A stretch of 64,000 nt of DNA from Stomorhina lunata (GCA_933228675.1 OW121743.1:96473998-96537997), one strand, 5' to 3'; positions 46,136 through 58,411 are shown, counted from the first letter of the stretch. The notes: a model not told the origin generated them from the letters alone. Numbers and translations: made by a program.

Positions 46136-48773
46136 ATAATTATTTAATTATTCTATGTAATTGATTTTAAAAAACTGTCAGTTTGTTATTCAAAGAATAA
46201 GTTTTTTTATGGACAAAATTATACAAAAATAATAGCTTTTTTTCGATATTTATTGATGGAATAATTTTCTATACATATTAAAATTTAATTTTTAATTATT
46301 TAAACTTTTGCATAGTTTTTATAGGGCATTAAAAATTCAAATATTAAAGCTTAAAAGCTTTATTTTACCTAAATTGTACAACATTTCAATTAAACTAAAA
46401 ACTTGGACCTCATTTCAGAAAAAAGGGAAACTACACAAAGGGTAATCTCCTTCAGACAAATTTACAAAAGGGCTTAAAAAATTACAAATAAGTCAAACTA
46501 ATTTTAGCTAAATGTAACAAACAACTACACAGTATATATATTTTTAGCTCATTATTAACATCAAAACTGGGTTTTAAAGTCAGCACAAAATAATAAAAAA
46601 ATCTATACAACAAAAGTTAGACAATAGAATAAGAGTTGAGTAGTTTTTTCCTTCTTGACTTTTTTTATACGAACTTAATACTTAAACTCGAAATGCGAAA
46701 AACCCAACTACAAGTACAGGAAAACAAACAAGGAGATAATGATTTCCTAAATATTTAACTTCAGAAAAAAACAAACTATAAAAGATAGTAAAAAAGCCAC
46801 GGGGAATTTGAACAGGGAGAGGAAAAGGAAATTATTCATGCTGTAACAGCAGCATTTTATATGTACGTATGTATATGTATAAATATGAAAAAATCGAAAT
46901 ACATACGGAGAAAAATAGAAAAACAGGTGAAATACTCTAAATATAAAATAAATGACAACAATGCACAACAGAACCCAGCATGTTCACTTTGGTAACCTAT
47001 TTCCTTGTTTTGAACATTTTTTTTCTATTTTAATACTTTTCAGGTTGCATTTGTTGTTTTTAGTTGTTGGCTTTATTGTGAAAATAGTATAGAAAAATAA
47101 ATATGAAAATTTCTAGGATATTTGTGTATGTAAGGTAATCTATAGACACTCATTTACATACCTATACATACGTATGTATATAGTCATATAAAATATAATG
47201 ACAATGCCAGAAAATTTCACTTTAATATTGAGGTTAAAATTTACAAAAATAATAAAAGAAAAATATTAAATAAAACACTTTCCGTAAACAAAAGGAAATT
47301 GTGAAAGCAATTGCTATAGCTGTTTATAAGGCCAAAACATTTGTGGGGAAATTTATTAAAAATAATAAAAGAAAATATTTAAAAATTGGAACATTTGAAG
47401 GGAAACATAACAAGTTTTCAAAGGAATTACACAAAAAAGTCTTTATATATCATATATTAAAACTAAAAATATTTTTAATTAATATCTGAAGTACAACGTT
47501 AAAATAACATACAAGAAAATTTCTCTTGTAATCTTCATACTCAAGCCTTTCAATTAATATTTCATATTTAATTAAAGACACTTTTATTTAACATTATGTT
47601 TTTGTGTGCCTTTTATAATGGAAATTTGCTTAGGAAATTGTTTTCCATAAAATATAATACAAAATTCAGAAATTATAAATCTCTTTTTTGTCATATGGCT
47701 TATGCAGTTAACTCTGTTTCGCACTTTAAAATATTTAATAGAACATCCTTGTATTCTGTGAAAATTTGCATTTATTTGAAAGGTGGGTTTAAGTTTGAAT
47801 TGAAAATTATTTTGTTTTCGAAATATTGTACGTCATATTTCTATCAGAGAAACGCAGCAGGTGTTTGGTATGAACTGTATGCAATTTCTAGATTTTAATA
47901 GCATGATAAAGGCTTTTATGTTGATTTTGGTAAATGGGAAATAATTTTGTAAGGATTCGTTGTGGAAAATAAACTTAAATGCAGTTGATCCGTGAGAACT
48001 CAGAATCACAGTTTTAAGTCAAATAGATAAATAACTTTACGCAAATATGAATTTTTTTAATGAAAACTCCAAAAGTTAAACACTTTTGTATCCTATACAT
48101 GAGTTTTGTTGAAAATATTGAACATTTTGTGCCAGTTTTTTGTTTATGAGCAAAAAAAATATTAAAGTATGTTTTGCAGGTCTCTAGGGTATACTAAGGG
48201 GCTTTCGCAAAGATGTAAAAATTATAATCCAGATTACTTTCAATTCCCTTACTTTTTGACAGTAAAGGTCAGAATCATTCTGTCGACCATGATTATTTCG
48301 GACTTGAAATACTTTTATATCCTGTTTTTATTCGTTTCAGTTAAGCACCTAAAAGCATATAAATATTTAGTGAAACAAAGTCCGTAAATGGTTGACCAGA
48401 ACTGAGTGTTTTTTTTTAAGATACTGTTCCGAATATAATCTGACTTTAAAACTTTCCAGTTTAAATAAATGTTAATTTTTAAGCCTTTAGCGATGACGAT
48501 CATGATCGAAGTAAACAGACTAATTACATCAAAACTGATAGTTTTAATGTAATAAAAAGCTAAAATGCAACAAAAAACTAAACGTTTTTCAAAAACGTCA
48601 AGACTGATGTCTTTAGAATAAAATTAGCTTAATTTCATTGTAATTTGTACACAACGTTTGATTTTATTTATTATTAACTGTGAAAGCCGAATTGATTAAA
48701 ATCGGGGTTTCTATACAGAAGTAAATTTATTTAATATAATTGTTTAATTGTGTTTTATTTACTTACGTATAAA
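46136..48773. other. AT-rich, no gene seen
   Basis: Contains a 100-codon + frame at 47596-47898 and smaller ones; none has a recognisable motif, splice support or compositional shift. Treated as non-coding. Confidence 0.45.
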
Positions 48774-48970
48774 TGTGAACCGCCGTGGTATAACAGGTTA
48801 GTCATCCGCCTAGCATACAAGAGGCGCAAGATCGATCCCTGGGCACATTTACTTGAAAAAATAAATTTTCAAAAAAAAGCGGCGGTTCACCTCATAACTC
48901 AGTTAAGATGGTTAGATTTAAAACTAAACTCAATCAACCTGCAAAAAGTTAAATTTTGTTGCCCTGTGTA
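48774..48970 (+). mobile_element. tRNA-derived SINE-like element, copy 2
   Basis: Starts GTGAACCGCCGTGGTATAAC, continues GGTTAGTCATCCGCCTAGCA, and carries a weakened box-B-like GCAAGATCGATCCC. Same head as the copies at 14359 and 62608. GGCGGTTCAC (48880-48889) is the exact reverse complement of its first ten bases. Downstream of this the 3' body is not clearly shared, so this copy may have a different tail or be truncated. Confidence 0.72.
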
Positions 48971-49182
48971 ATTTATTGTGACGACTCTTTAAGAAAATCA
49001 TAAATTTGATATTTTATTTTTCACACATTTTAAATTTTTAGGCCAGAAGGTTTTGATTTGGGAGTTACAGACCATTAAAGCTTAACAATATAAACCAAAA
49101 TATCTCTGCTACATATGAAAAAACTGGAAGATAACGAACATAAACACAAAATCTTTTACAATGAATCGCAACAAAACATATA

Positions 49183-50194
49183 CAGGGGTGTCATAGAAAC
49201 CAAGTCGGTTTTTAAATTTATCGGTTTTGAAAACCAATACTGGTATTATTTGGTGTTATAAAACCAAGTCGATTTTGTTATTATTGTTTTGAAATCAAAC
49301 AAAATGTTCGAATCAATTGTTTATGATTTCATTGGAATTTTTTGTGAAACATCAAAAATCAAATAAAAAATAAAATAAAAATTATTAAAAAAAATAATTT
49401 GCTATTTGGACAAATGAAGCTTGTATACCCCAACATAATGGAATGACCGAATTGCGGACTGAAAAAAATTTAATCTACCTACACCAAGAAACAAACCATG
49501 TCACTTACATGGGATATCCGTTAAATTGATATGCATTTGCTTCGCCAGTACTTTTACACAAAGAATATTCTAGCCTTACAATTTTCCCCATTTTTGAAAT
49601 TTTTTATGTTTGTCGATAAGGTTCATTGATTCCAAAGACACAGAAAAGTACCAAAACTTGCTTTTATCTTATTACATGATATCAAATTCTATGTAAACTT
49701 TTTATCCATCTCTTTTTATTAGAAAGTTAAAGCTAAAAAGTACCAAAAATAATTTTTCTCTTTTTCTCCCCTTTTTTTTCGAAAATTACTTACCACTTGT
49801 TCTGTTATTTTTGTAACTGATCCAAACTCGATTTAAATTTTAATTCTATTGTTTTTAGTTTGGGAATCATATCGTTACTGAATTTACCCTTTTTTATCCC
49901 CCAGAAGGCCGAATTATCAAAAATCCGTTCTTAGTGGATCTTTAAATCGAAAAAGGCACCAGCTGGCCAGTAACGCCTTTGTTTTACATAGATATACCAA
50001 TTTTGAAATGAAATATGTTAACTGTAAGTTTCTTGGTTTATTTCCAATACTAAACCAATAATATTATTTTCCGTGACACATAAAACCAATACAAAATGTA
50101 GTTCGAACATTAATATTGGAATTCATGACACCAATTTAATTTTTTGTCGTTTTCAAAACCAATACCAATGAAATTGGTTTCTATGATACCCCTG
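49183..50194. mobile_element. hAT-like non-autonomous element (terminal repeats only)
   Basis: The left end CAGGGGTGTCATAGAAACCA and the right end read backwards, CAGGGGTATCATAGAAACCA, match at 19 of 20 positions. CAGGGGTG-type ends are typical of the hAT superfamily, but the expected 8 bp target duplication is not preserved. Subterminal repeats of AAACCAATAC/GTATTGGTTT occur near both ends. The interior (about 49600-49990) is a reverse-orientation segment of dispersed repeat family A, and no transposase is visible. Confidence 0.7.
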
Positions 50195-50195
50195 A

Positions 50196-50720
50196 TAGTT
50201 TCAGTCTTCTTCTGCTATCCTTGACTGCCAGTGGAGCAAAGAGCCTCAAGAATTAGTCTCATTCATCAGGATGTTCTTGCATAGATTAGGTACCTCCAAA
50301 ATCCTTGTGCCAGCTGCCGTAGCAGGGGGATTTCTCTCATGATTACCCCTTGGTTGCGTGTATTCTGTAATATTATTTCTATCCATGCTTAAAAAATCTT
50401 AAGCCCTAAGTCGATGGATGATGAGTCCTAAGACAAGAGTCACGTTTGTAAAGCGAGCCACTCGATATGAGACAGTCGCCCGCTTGCAGCTGCAACTAAC
50501 ATGTTGAACAGACGCTACAGTTTCGTACTTTACCATGTTCAATTATCATAGACCCTTAGACTAAATACGTTGGAATGGCTCCAAGATAACTCCCTCTCAC
50601 ATTAGCCATTACCTAGAATCCCACTCTGCTTGCTTACCGCAACTTCAACTAGGTTCTTCAGGCTTCTAAGATGTACCACGAGGAAGTGTAAATAGAAATT
50701 AAATTCAGTTTTTACCTGTT
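50196..50720 (-). mobile_element. Fragment with a 3' tail shared with the reverse transcriptase element
   Basis: On the minus strand the last 45 or so bases (TTGAGGCTCTTTGCTCCACT, then AGTCAAGGATAGCAGAAGAA) match 53374-53420 at the end of the broken reverse transcriptase element. The rest of the block is less AT-rich than its surroundings but does not align with that element and has no long frame. Probably a truncated member of a related non-LTR family. Confidence 0.5.
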
Positions 50721-50871
50721 AGCAGGAAACCCAGGCAACAAATGCATCCCATTTGCATCCCAAATATTATTATATATTTTCAGTAATCATCAAGAATACA
50801 ATTAATTAAGAAATAGTAAGAATGGAATCATCAATATTGTGTAATTTTTCTTCTGATTGATTTCTGCTAAT

Positions 50872-51540
50872 AATTTATGAATTAATATATTGCTAATATG
50901 TTTATTAGAGTATATTTAAACAATATTGTTAAATTCAGAAGATGTTACGCTTTTTCTACTTAAGCGATTTTTGAAACTGAAATATGCGTTGAACTGGGTA
51001 ACTTAAGCGGATCTGTTTAAATAAAAAGTATATATTATATAGTTTTATGTAAACATAAGTTGTTTGTGAAACGATATCGTTATATGTGACCTGGTCTATG
51101 AAAAGGTGGCTTATGACTCTTAAACAAAATTTCGAAATATAGGTTGTTAAAGATCATTGTTTATCTTTAACAGCTAATTTTTCGTTATTTTATTTTTGAG
51201 TCTACCTTTTCCCTTTCCATATACCGGGTCACATATGATGAAAGACAAATTTGAATATGTAAACAAAAATATGTGCACATAAGTTATTTTGATCATTTGA
51301 TTCAAAAAACTTAAGCTAAAAAGTAAACTTACAAAACATTGATAGAAAAAACAGATTTTTTTAAACGGCCTAAACATATTCAAATGCGTTTGCTTCTGTC
51401 CAAAGGTCTTAATTCAATTCTCTCTTATATCGACTTAGGCTACTTTTCCACAGATTGCCACAGATATGATAATAAACTAACTCCGACTTCATTTTAGTTG
51501 GTCTGCTAATTTACAAGAGTATATATAGTTGCCATTGAGA
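50872..51540. repeat. Dispersed repeat B, copy 2, split by a MITE
   Basis: Matches 13763-14345 on both sides of an inserted foldback element (51085-51233). Similarity runs to about TATATATAGTTGCC near 51530. Confidence 0.75.
51085..51233. mobile_element. Foldback MITE, TGTGACC termini, second copy
   Basis: Ends TGTGACCTGG and CCGGGTCACA, with the inner GGTGGCTTATGACTC shared with the 12699 copy. TA flanks both sides (51083-51084, 51234-51235). It is longer (149 bp) because the centre holds an extra short inverted repeat, GTTAAAGATCATTGTTTATC then TTTAAC. The allelic-like empty site lies at 14038-14039 in the other copy of the surrounding repeat. Confidence 0.88.
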
Positions 51541-51860
51541 TATTTCCGACCCACCATAGTAAAGTTAAATATATTTATTACTAATATATTTCACTCACTT
51601 TGGACCGGCGTCATATTTTCAGTTTATTATAGAATAAGTAGCTAATTTGACTTAGGCCTCTGATCCTGGTACTATCAGTATGTTACCAGGCGTAAACTGA
51701 ACAGTAAAACTTCTTACTTACTACTTACTTAAATGACCTATATTTACAACCAGTTAAAGTCAAAAGCCGAGCATATTTTAGAATTACATTAGCTTCGATC
51801 TTTTGCTCATATTCGCCAATTTCCTAGGACAAGCTTCGATCACTTAAAATTTAAGCATAT
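51541..51860 (+). repeat. AT-rich spacer and dispersed repeat D, copy 2
   Basis: From about 51700 to 51850 the sequence matches the reverse complement of 32085-32240 (ACTTACTTAAATGACC, then GAGCATATTTTAGAATTACA, TTCGATCTTTTGC and CAAGCTT). The first 160 bases are unassigned. Confidence 0.6.
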
Positions 51861-52310
51861 AAAAATCTAGTAATGTTAACTTTTTCAAAATAATTATTTA
51901 AACTAATTATTCCAAATTTATCTGCAACCATTTGTAGCACCCATTTACAACATCTATGCCTCAATGACCATTTAAGTCACAATCCACACCACATTCCACT
52001 TGAGTTTAAATTATTTTCATAATTCTTCATATACAGCAACAGCAAAAAAAAAAATAAAGACCTGAAAATGATGACGATGACGTTGAGGATAATGAGAGCA
52101 AGGAAAAAAAATAAAACTCTACTAATCACTTACACTTGGTTCACATTATAAGTCTGATAACTGCTCCACAAATATGATAACTGTTCAGGTTGTTATCAAC
52201 TTCAAATTACAATAATTTCCATATGTCTTTAACAATGGGTTTAAGCTCACATACACATACATAGAAATTTACACATACATACATATAATATATGCAAAAG
52301 TATCCCAGTA
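51861..52310. other. No gene seen
   Basis: AT-rich sequence with a less AT-rich patch around 52055-52110 (GATGACGATGACGTTGAGG). No splice-bounded exon is supported. Confidence 0.45.
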
Positions 52311-52314
52311 GTCC

Positions 52315-52460
52315 CAGGTTGAGGCTAGTCATTTTACGGATATTAGGGAAACTTGTGAAATGACTAGTGAATTTAATATTGGTAGCAATAGGTTCTTATT
52401 TTACATTCAAGGAGCAGTTTGAGGTATTTTCAAAGAACTAGTCATTTCACTAGTATTAGA
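52315..52460. repeat. Inverted-repeat cluster next to the reverse transcriptase remnant
   Basis: The word CTAGTCATTT(C)AC occurs three times in alternating orientation: CTAGTCATTTTACGG at about 52328, GTGAAATGACTAGTGAA at about 52356, and ACTAGTCATTTCACTAGT at about 52438. The last two form an inverted repeat of about 14 bp enclosing some 75 bp. A small foldback element or a terminus of the adjacent element is possible. Confidence 0.5.
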
Positions 52461-53425
52461 GATGTGGCACCCATTTGTACGTAAAATATGGGAGGAGGAA
52501 GCTCTGCCAGCCTCCTGGAATGAAGGTATACTAGTCAAAATACCAAAAAAGGGTGACTCCAAAGACTGCAATAACTACAGAGGAATAGCACTTCTTCCAA
52601 TACCAAGCAAAATACTAAGTCGAGTAATTTTGAATAGAACGTCTGATGCAGTTTCTGAAACACTCCGCGAAAATTAGTTTGGGTTCCAAGAGAATAGATC
52701 TTGTGTTGATCTAATCAACACAGTAAGAATAGTACTGGAACAATGTAATGAATTCCGCACCCCCATTTACCTAGCATTTATCGACTTTATGAAGGCCTTC
52801 GACAGTGTCAATAGGAGCTATCTATGGAGAATTTAAGAAGACCGTAACATGCTAACGAAAATTCTGAACTTTGTTCGGGCAATGTACGTGGATTTTAAAA
52901 TGTCGGGTTCTACATAAAGGTAAATTGTCTAATCTGTTCGAAGTTACAACTGGAGTAAGACAAGGATGTATCTTATCACCCATACTTTTTATCCTTGTCA
53001 TCGACAATATAATGCACGCAGCACTGAATGGTAGACGTGGTATCCAATAGACACCCTTTAAATAACTCGAGGACTTGGAACACGCCGATGACGTATGTCT
53101 TCTAAGCCAAAGCTCAGGCCACCTTCAAGAAAACACTAGCGCAATTACTGTTGAATCTCGGGCAGCTGGGCTGGAAATCAATATTTCCAAGACAAAGATT
53201 ATGCCTGGAGGCTATGGCGCAAATACAAACATTGCTCGACAAGCGCTTCGTTGGAATCCACAAGGAAGCGGCCGTCATGTTGGTGCACCTGCGGATGCGG
53301 AGTTACAAGCAGCAAACTATTCATGGAATAATGTATGCCTAACATCTCGCAATAGAGTTCAATATAAAAGGATGGTTGAGGCCCTATGCTCCACTTGGAG
53401 TCAAGGATAACAGAAGAAGAAGAAG
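52461..53425 (+). pseudogene. Broken non-LTR retrotransposon reverse transcriptase
   Basis: The translated sequence shows reverse transcriptase blocks in order: IPKKGDSKDCNNYRGIALLP (52540-52599), AFIDFMKAFDSVNRSYLW (block A, 52774-52827), GVRQGCILSPILF (block B, about 52950-52990) and HADDVCLL (block C, 53081-53104), where the usual first residue of the YADD-type catalytic motif is His. The frame is broken by stops at 52675, 52834, 53048 and 53063 and by a frameshift near 52890, so it is dead. Only the RT domain and a C-terminal remnant to 53410 remain; no endonuclease domain is seen upstream. From memory of the motifs it is closest to RTE-like insect elements, but clade assignment is uncertain. 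The 3' tail GAAGAAGAAGAAGAG follows. Confidence 0.9.
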
Positions 53426-54792
53426 AGATAGTTCTTCAAATTGCAACTGCTGGGATGTAATATAGACTATTATAATGATAATTTTTACTACAGCTACTAT
53501 CACCACATACGAGTACACAGATCTTAATATAACAATGAAAAACTAAAAAAAAATATACAAGAAATATTTAACATATGAACTATGTGAATATGTATTTGAA
53601 CGAGTATTAGAACAACAATAACGATTATAATAACAACAATAACTACATATAACAGTTAAATACACTACACTCCATATATGACAAACAATAGAAATGAACA
53701 ATACAAAAGCACTCAAATGGAATTGAGTGCGAGAGCGATGTCCTTATTTTTTTATATATATATATTTTTTTTTTTTTTGTTATGATGAAAAAAATCTACA
53801 TAATTGTATATAGGAATTGTATATAAGAAATGAATGGGAAAGAGTAGGAAAATAATAATTCAGAAAATACTTGCATGTGAATTGTTAAGAATAGGGTTCA
53901 ACTTAACGATGTGAACCTCGCCTTTGTTCGTTTGACAAGTGGAGATGGAAAGAAAATCTTCGAGAATATGCATATGAGATACGTATGTATGTGTTAATAA
54001 TACGTATTTAGTTTTAGGTAGATTTGTTAGTTTTGCAAGTTATTTATAGAAAACTTTCATTGGTTGGAATTTTGAGACAATAAATGGAGGAATGGTTTTG
54101 AAAAGTGTATGTGAATGGCAGTTATTTAAAATTAAATGTTAAATGTATTTTATGAGAAACTTAGTTAAAATATTATTTTTAAGTAAAAAAATGTAAAAAT
54201 GAAAAACTTGCTACACGTAATATTTATAAAAAAAATATTTAGGGAAAAAGTTTACAACACGTTATTACAAATGACCAACTTTTGTAAAAACTTTGAAAGC
54301 AACTTAGTGGGGGCAAGCAACCTAGTGGTGGTTATAAGACATACAAAAATCATTTTCAAAAATTTCGAAACACGTGCAAAATTATAAGATATTAGCAAAA
54401 AACTGTTTTTGGGTTGGTCGCAGTAGATAAGTACCCCTACTTCACACATTTGCAGAGCGATTTTAAATAGTTTTTTAAAGTTTTGGGTAGCTTTCACAAG
54501 ATCTATACTCTTAAAAATTAAGTAAGTCTTTATCAAAAGTTTCGCTTTCGAATTTAATTTTTTCGAAATCTTTAAAATTCAAAAGCATTTTTTTAAAGCT
54601 AGTTTTATATAGAAAAAAAAAAACAAAGCATTACTTTTTGATAAATAAAGTATACATATTATACATCAAAAAAAAGGAAATTGTATATACTTTTAAGTGA
54701 GTTTAAAGTTTTTTTCTAATTGACAAATTGATTAAAGATTACAAAAAGTACAACAACAATAAATTTAAATAATTTTTTGCAAAAATCTTAAA
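53426..54792. other. AT-rich, no gene seen
   Basis: Contains a poly(AT)/poly(T) tract at about 53740-53780. Overlapping short frames at 54199-54387 (+) and 54252-54536 (-) have no recognisable motif. Confidence 0.5.
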
Positions 54793-55815
54793 AAGGTATT
54801 ATTATCAGTTTTAGACACAGTACTGACCAATATATTAGAAACTCAGAATTATAAGCTTGAGATCAAGTTTTGGAATTTTAATGAACATTTTTTAATATAG
54901 AAAAGTGCCCTATTTGTAATAAATTTATGTAAACCACCGTAGGTGGAAAGGGTATTATAAGTTTGTGCTGATGTATGTAACACATAGAAATATTTGTCTT
55001 AGACCCACCTTTTATTATACCAATAGGCTAAGAATCACTTTCTGAGTCGATTTAGCGATGTCCGTTCATCCGTCCGTCCGTCAGGCTGGCTGGCTGGACC
55101 CCCATGTAAACCTTGTAATTAAACTACAGGGCGCAATTCTAAAGATAATTTGATGAAATTTGGCAAATATCATTTTTTTGATAATGGGACTATGGCTATG
55201 GCATTGGTCAAAATCGGTCCATTATTTATGGTACCTCCCATAGGTCCCACTTCCCGGAATTGATATATTGGCCACAAATATCAATATTTTTTCATGCTTA
55301 TCACTGTACCAAATTTCGTTGAAATCGGGCCACATTTGGCCATAGCTCCCATACAAACTCTTCTTTAAAAACGCACTAAATGAGACAAAAAGTCACTAAA
55401 ACGCTCGTAAATCTAAAGATAATGAAAATTTTGAGTTTATTTTTTGCATACATAATTCTTGTAACAACTGTAATCAATTTGCCATATTTCGGGATAATCG
55501 GTCCACATTTTACCCTAGCTCTCATATAAGTCCAAATGACGGAAACAGGTTGACTATATAAGTTTTGAGAAAATGTTTGTATGATGGAAAAATTTAGCAA
55601 ATATAACACCAGGAAAAATAACACCTTTGACCTTAGTGGTGAAGGGTATCGTATAGTCGGGCTTGACCGACTATAGCGCTTTCTTACTTGTTTAAACTAA
55701 ACAAGGTATTATGACCATTTGACCATAGACCAATATATCAGAAATATAAGAATATAAATTTCAGAAAGAGTTTCGAAATTTTAATTAACATTTTTCAATA
55801 CGAAAGAGTACGCTT
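54793..55815. repeat. Dispersed repeat E flanked by diverged direct repeats
   Basis: The core, about 54930-55690, is less AT-rich: CCACCGTAGGTGGAAAGGGT near its start; GAATCACTTTCTGAGTCGAT, then TCCGTCCGTCCGTC and GGCTGGCTGGCTGG; and, at the end, GTGGTGAAGGGTATCGTATA with GGGCTTGACCGACTATAGCG and TTCTTACTTGT. Such sequence is typical of degenerate interspersed repeats in fly genomes. On either side, 54793-54908 and 55702-55815 resemble one another (AGGTATTAT, GACCAATATAT, GAAATTTTAATTAACATTTT-like) as direct repeats of about 115 bp. No coding frame is kept. Confidence 0.6.
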
Positions 55816-58411
55816 TTCACAAAAACATAGAATTTGTTTAAAATTTGCTGTAGGGTAGGCATGTTCAATTTTTTTTTTTAATATAGTTTTTACGCATTCC
55901 TGAAGCCTAATAATAGAAAATGTTAAAACAAATTAAGTCTTTTGAAAAAAAATTTCAAAAATATCCAAAAAAAATAGGATTAGTTCTGTACACAAACTTT
56001 AAAGAAATTTTCGTTGTTATATGACTTATATAACAAAAAAATTCTTCTTTTATTTAATTTAGACAGTTAACAGCAACTTTACAGTATTTAAAAAAAATCC
56101 GTCTTACCAAAAAATATTTACAAGCCAAAAAAGGCCAGAAGTCATGCCAAAAAATGAAAAACAAAATGTTTGAAGTCAAATATCTCTTAAACTATACGAC
56201 AAAATGTGTAGTTTTCAAAAATTTAAAAGGCTTTCAGATCGGACCAAATTATCGAAAGTTATACGAACCTAAATGTTTTATATACCCGATGTGGGCAACA
56301 TTGGTCTACTGAAGAGCCTACTGTAGAGCCCACTGTACTACCGTCCAGTAGCTTAGAAATTGATGAGTCTTGAACTTATGTTCACGGCCCCGGGAAATGT
56401 GCATATATAAGCTATTTCCGTCATTGGGACTTATAAAGGAGCTAGAGATAAATACGGATCGAGTTTCTTAAAATTTGACAATTTAGCGGTTGATTTTAAA
56501 CTTATGTGTGCAACAAATAATCAAAAAATTATTAAAATTCTCTGATTTACGATCGTTTTTATGATCCTCGTCGCACTAAGAGACTTTTGAAAAATATTAT
56601 TGTATAGGAGCTACTGTAAAGGACCGATTTCAACAAAATTTAGAACATAGAATTTCGTTTACATAAGTAGTATGTCTATTAAACTTCTTAGAAATATTAA
56701 ATATTTGTGGCTAAAACCCCAATTCCGGAAAGTAAAACCTATGAGAGGAGCTCTTAATGATGAATCGATTTTGAAAATAATCAAAAGAAAATCGATTATG
56801 AAACTTATATTCTTAATAGATTCCCATTAACCCAAATTGTTCCAGAACTTTTTTAATAATTTGAATTTTTGAACTTTTCCATTCATGATCCTTTTCACAA
56901 ACAAAAAACAACTGGACTAAGTTTTTGTGTCAATAAACACTAATGGTATATACTGTAAAAATAGCTAATATCATTATTAGTAAAAGCCAAATTGTGTGTT
57001 CATATGGACCTACGGGTACAATTCGGGTTAAATTAGTTTATTGATAAAACAGTTTTCTACACTCAAAATCATCTTACTCTTACTTAAATCTGCTGCATAA
57101 TAAAAGCTATTTTCAATACAATTTTGAAAAACTATGGCATTGACAATAATCCTAAAACAATACCAAACCAAAATAGTTAATAGAGGAAAAGGAATAATGT
57201 GAATTAAATTAATAGTTTATTCTACCAAAAACAATAACTTTATAATGACAATCAACTAACTATTTATTATTGTTGCTATAAGAATTTACGAATGAATAGT
57301 TGTTGGTAAGATGGAGTAAGCCAAAAGTAGTCTTGACTTAAAAACATAAAGACGTCAAAAATTATAAAGCAGCAGAATAAACCAAATATATAATAATATA
57401 TAGAAAATAAGACAAAAATTAAAAAAAAAACAAATCACGGAAATTCTTTCATTGTCAACTATTGTTTGAACAGCAGATACCAGTTAAAGAAAAATTATTA
57501 CAATTTCTCTTAAACATTTGTTTTATTTTTTCCTCCAATTTCAACTTTTTTACTATAAATGTTAAAATGCATAAAAAGGAAATTTAAACTACTAGAGCGT
57601 TTTGACCAAGACCTATATTTATTAACGTTTATAAAGCATTTTCCACTATAAATATACAAACGGTTATATTTAAGTATTTTTGATTTCCTTTTTTAGAATT
57701 GTGCATGTGGTAACATGTGTGTGTGTGTGTGTGTATATGAATGTATGTATGTCTGTATGCTTTTGTTGTTTGATATGATTACTATCAATTACCACAAGTT
57801 TTCTTTCTTTTTATTATAATTATGTGGGTTAAAGAATTTATTTAACTTTCCTTTCCTTTTATTTTATTTCACTTTTTTCTGTTCTTCTCTCTTGTTTCTT
57901 TTGTTTTTGCTTTGTATTTTACTAATACAAAGAAAAAATTATTGTTGTAGAATTTCCGGTTGTTAAGTTCACAATGGTTTAGTAAAACTATAATTATTAA
58001 ATAAAAGACTAAAAGCTAAACTAAAGCCAAGAATTGCAAAAAAAAAAGAGGGCAGGAAAAAAATAGAAACTATTGTAAAATAACGAAAACATTGACAGTA
58101 TTTTTTTTTTTTTGTAGTTGAAGTGAAGGTATACTGCTGCTCTGATTCACATGCTTGCTTAATGGGTAGGGGAAGAAATGGTTTCTTGTGGTTATTGAAA
58201 ATAGGTAAACTTGAGATTTGCTAGACAAATTCTTAAAATAGAAATTTCAGTAAAAATATTGTAATACGATCAAGGGTTATTCAAATCAAATTTCTAAATT
58301 ATTAATTTTCGATACAAAATTTCTTTAAGAAAAATTTTGAATATCCTTTTGAAATTGGAAATTTGATATAAAGTAGAATAAATTACTTAAAAAAATGTAT
58401 TTATGTTAAAA
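55816..58411. other. AT-rich, no gene seen
   Basis: 56280-56780 has further degenerate repeat-like text (GACCGATTTCAACAAAATTT) related in style to repeat E. A (GT)n/(GTAT)n microsatellite occurs at about 57713-57762. No supported gene. Confidence 0.5.

Noticed and set aside
47596..47898. 100-codon + frame
   Set aside because: No recognisable motif, no G+C rise, and no splice sites or Kozak-like start; expected by chance in 64 kb.
52461..53425. Functional reverse transcriptase gene
   Set aside because: Four in-frame stops, a frameshift near 52890 and an altered catalytic motif.
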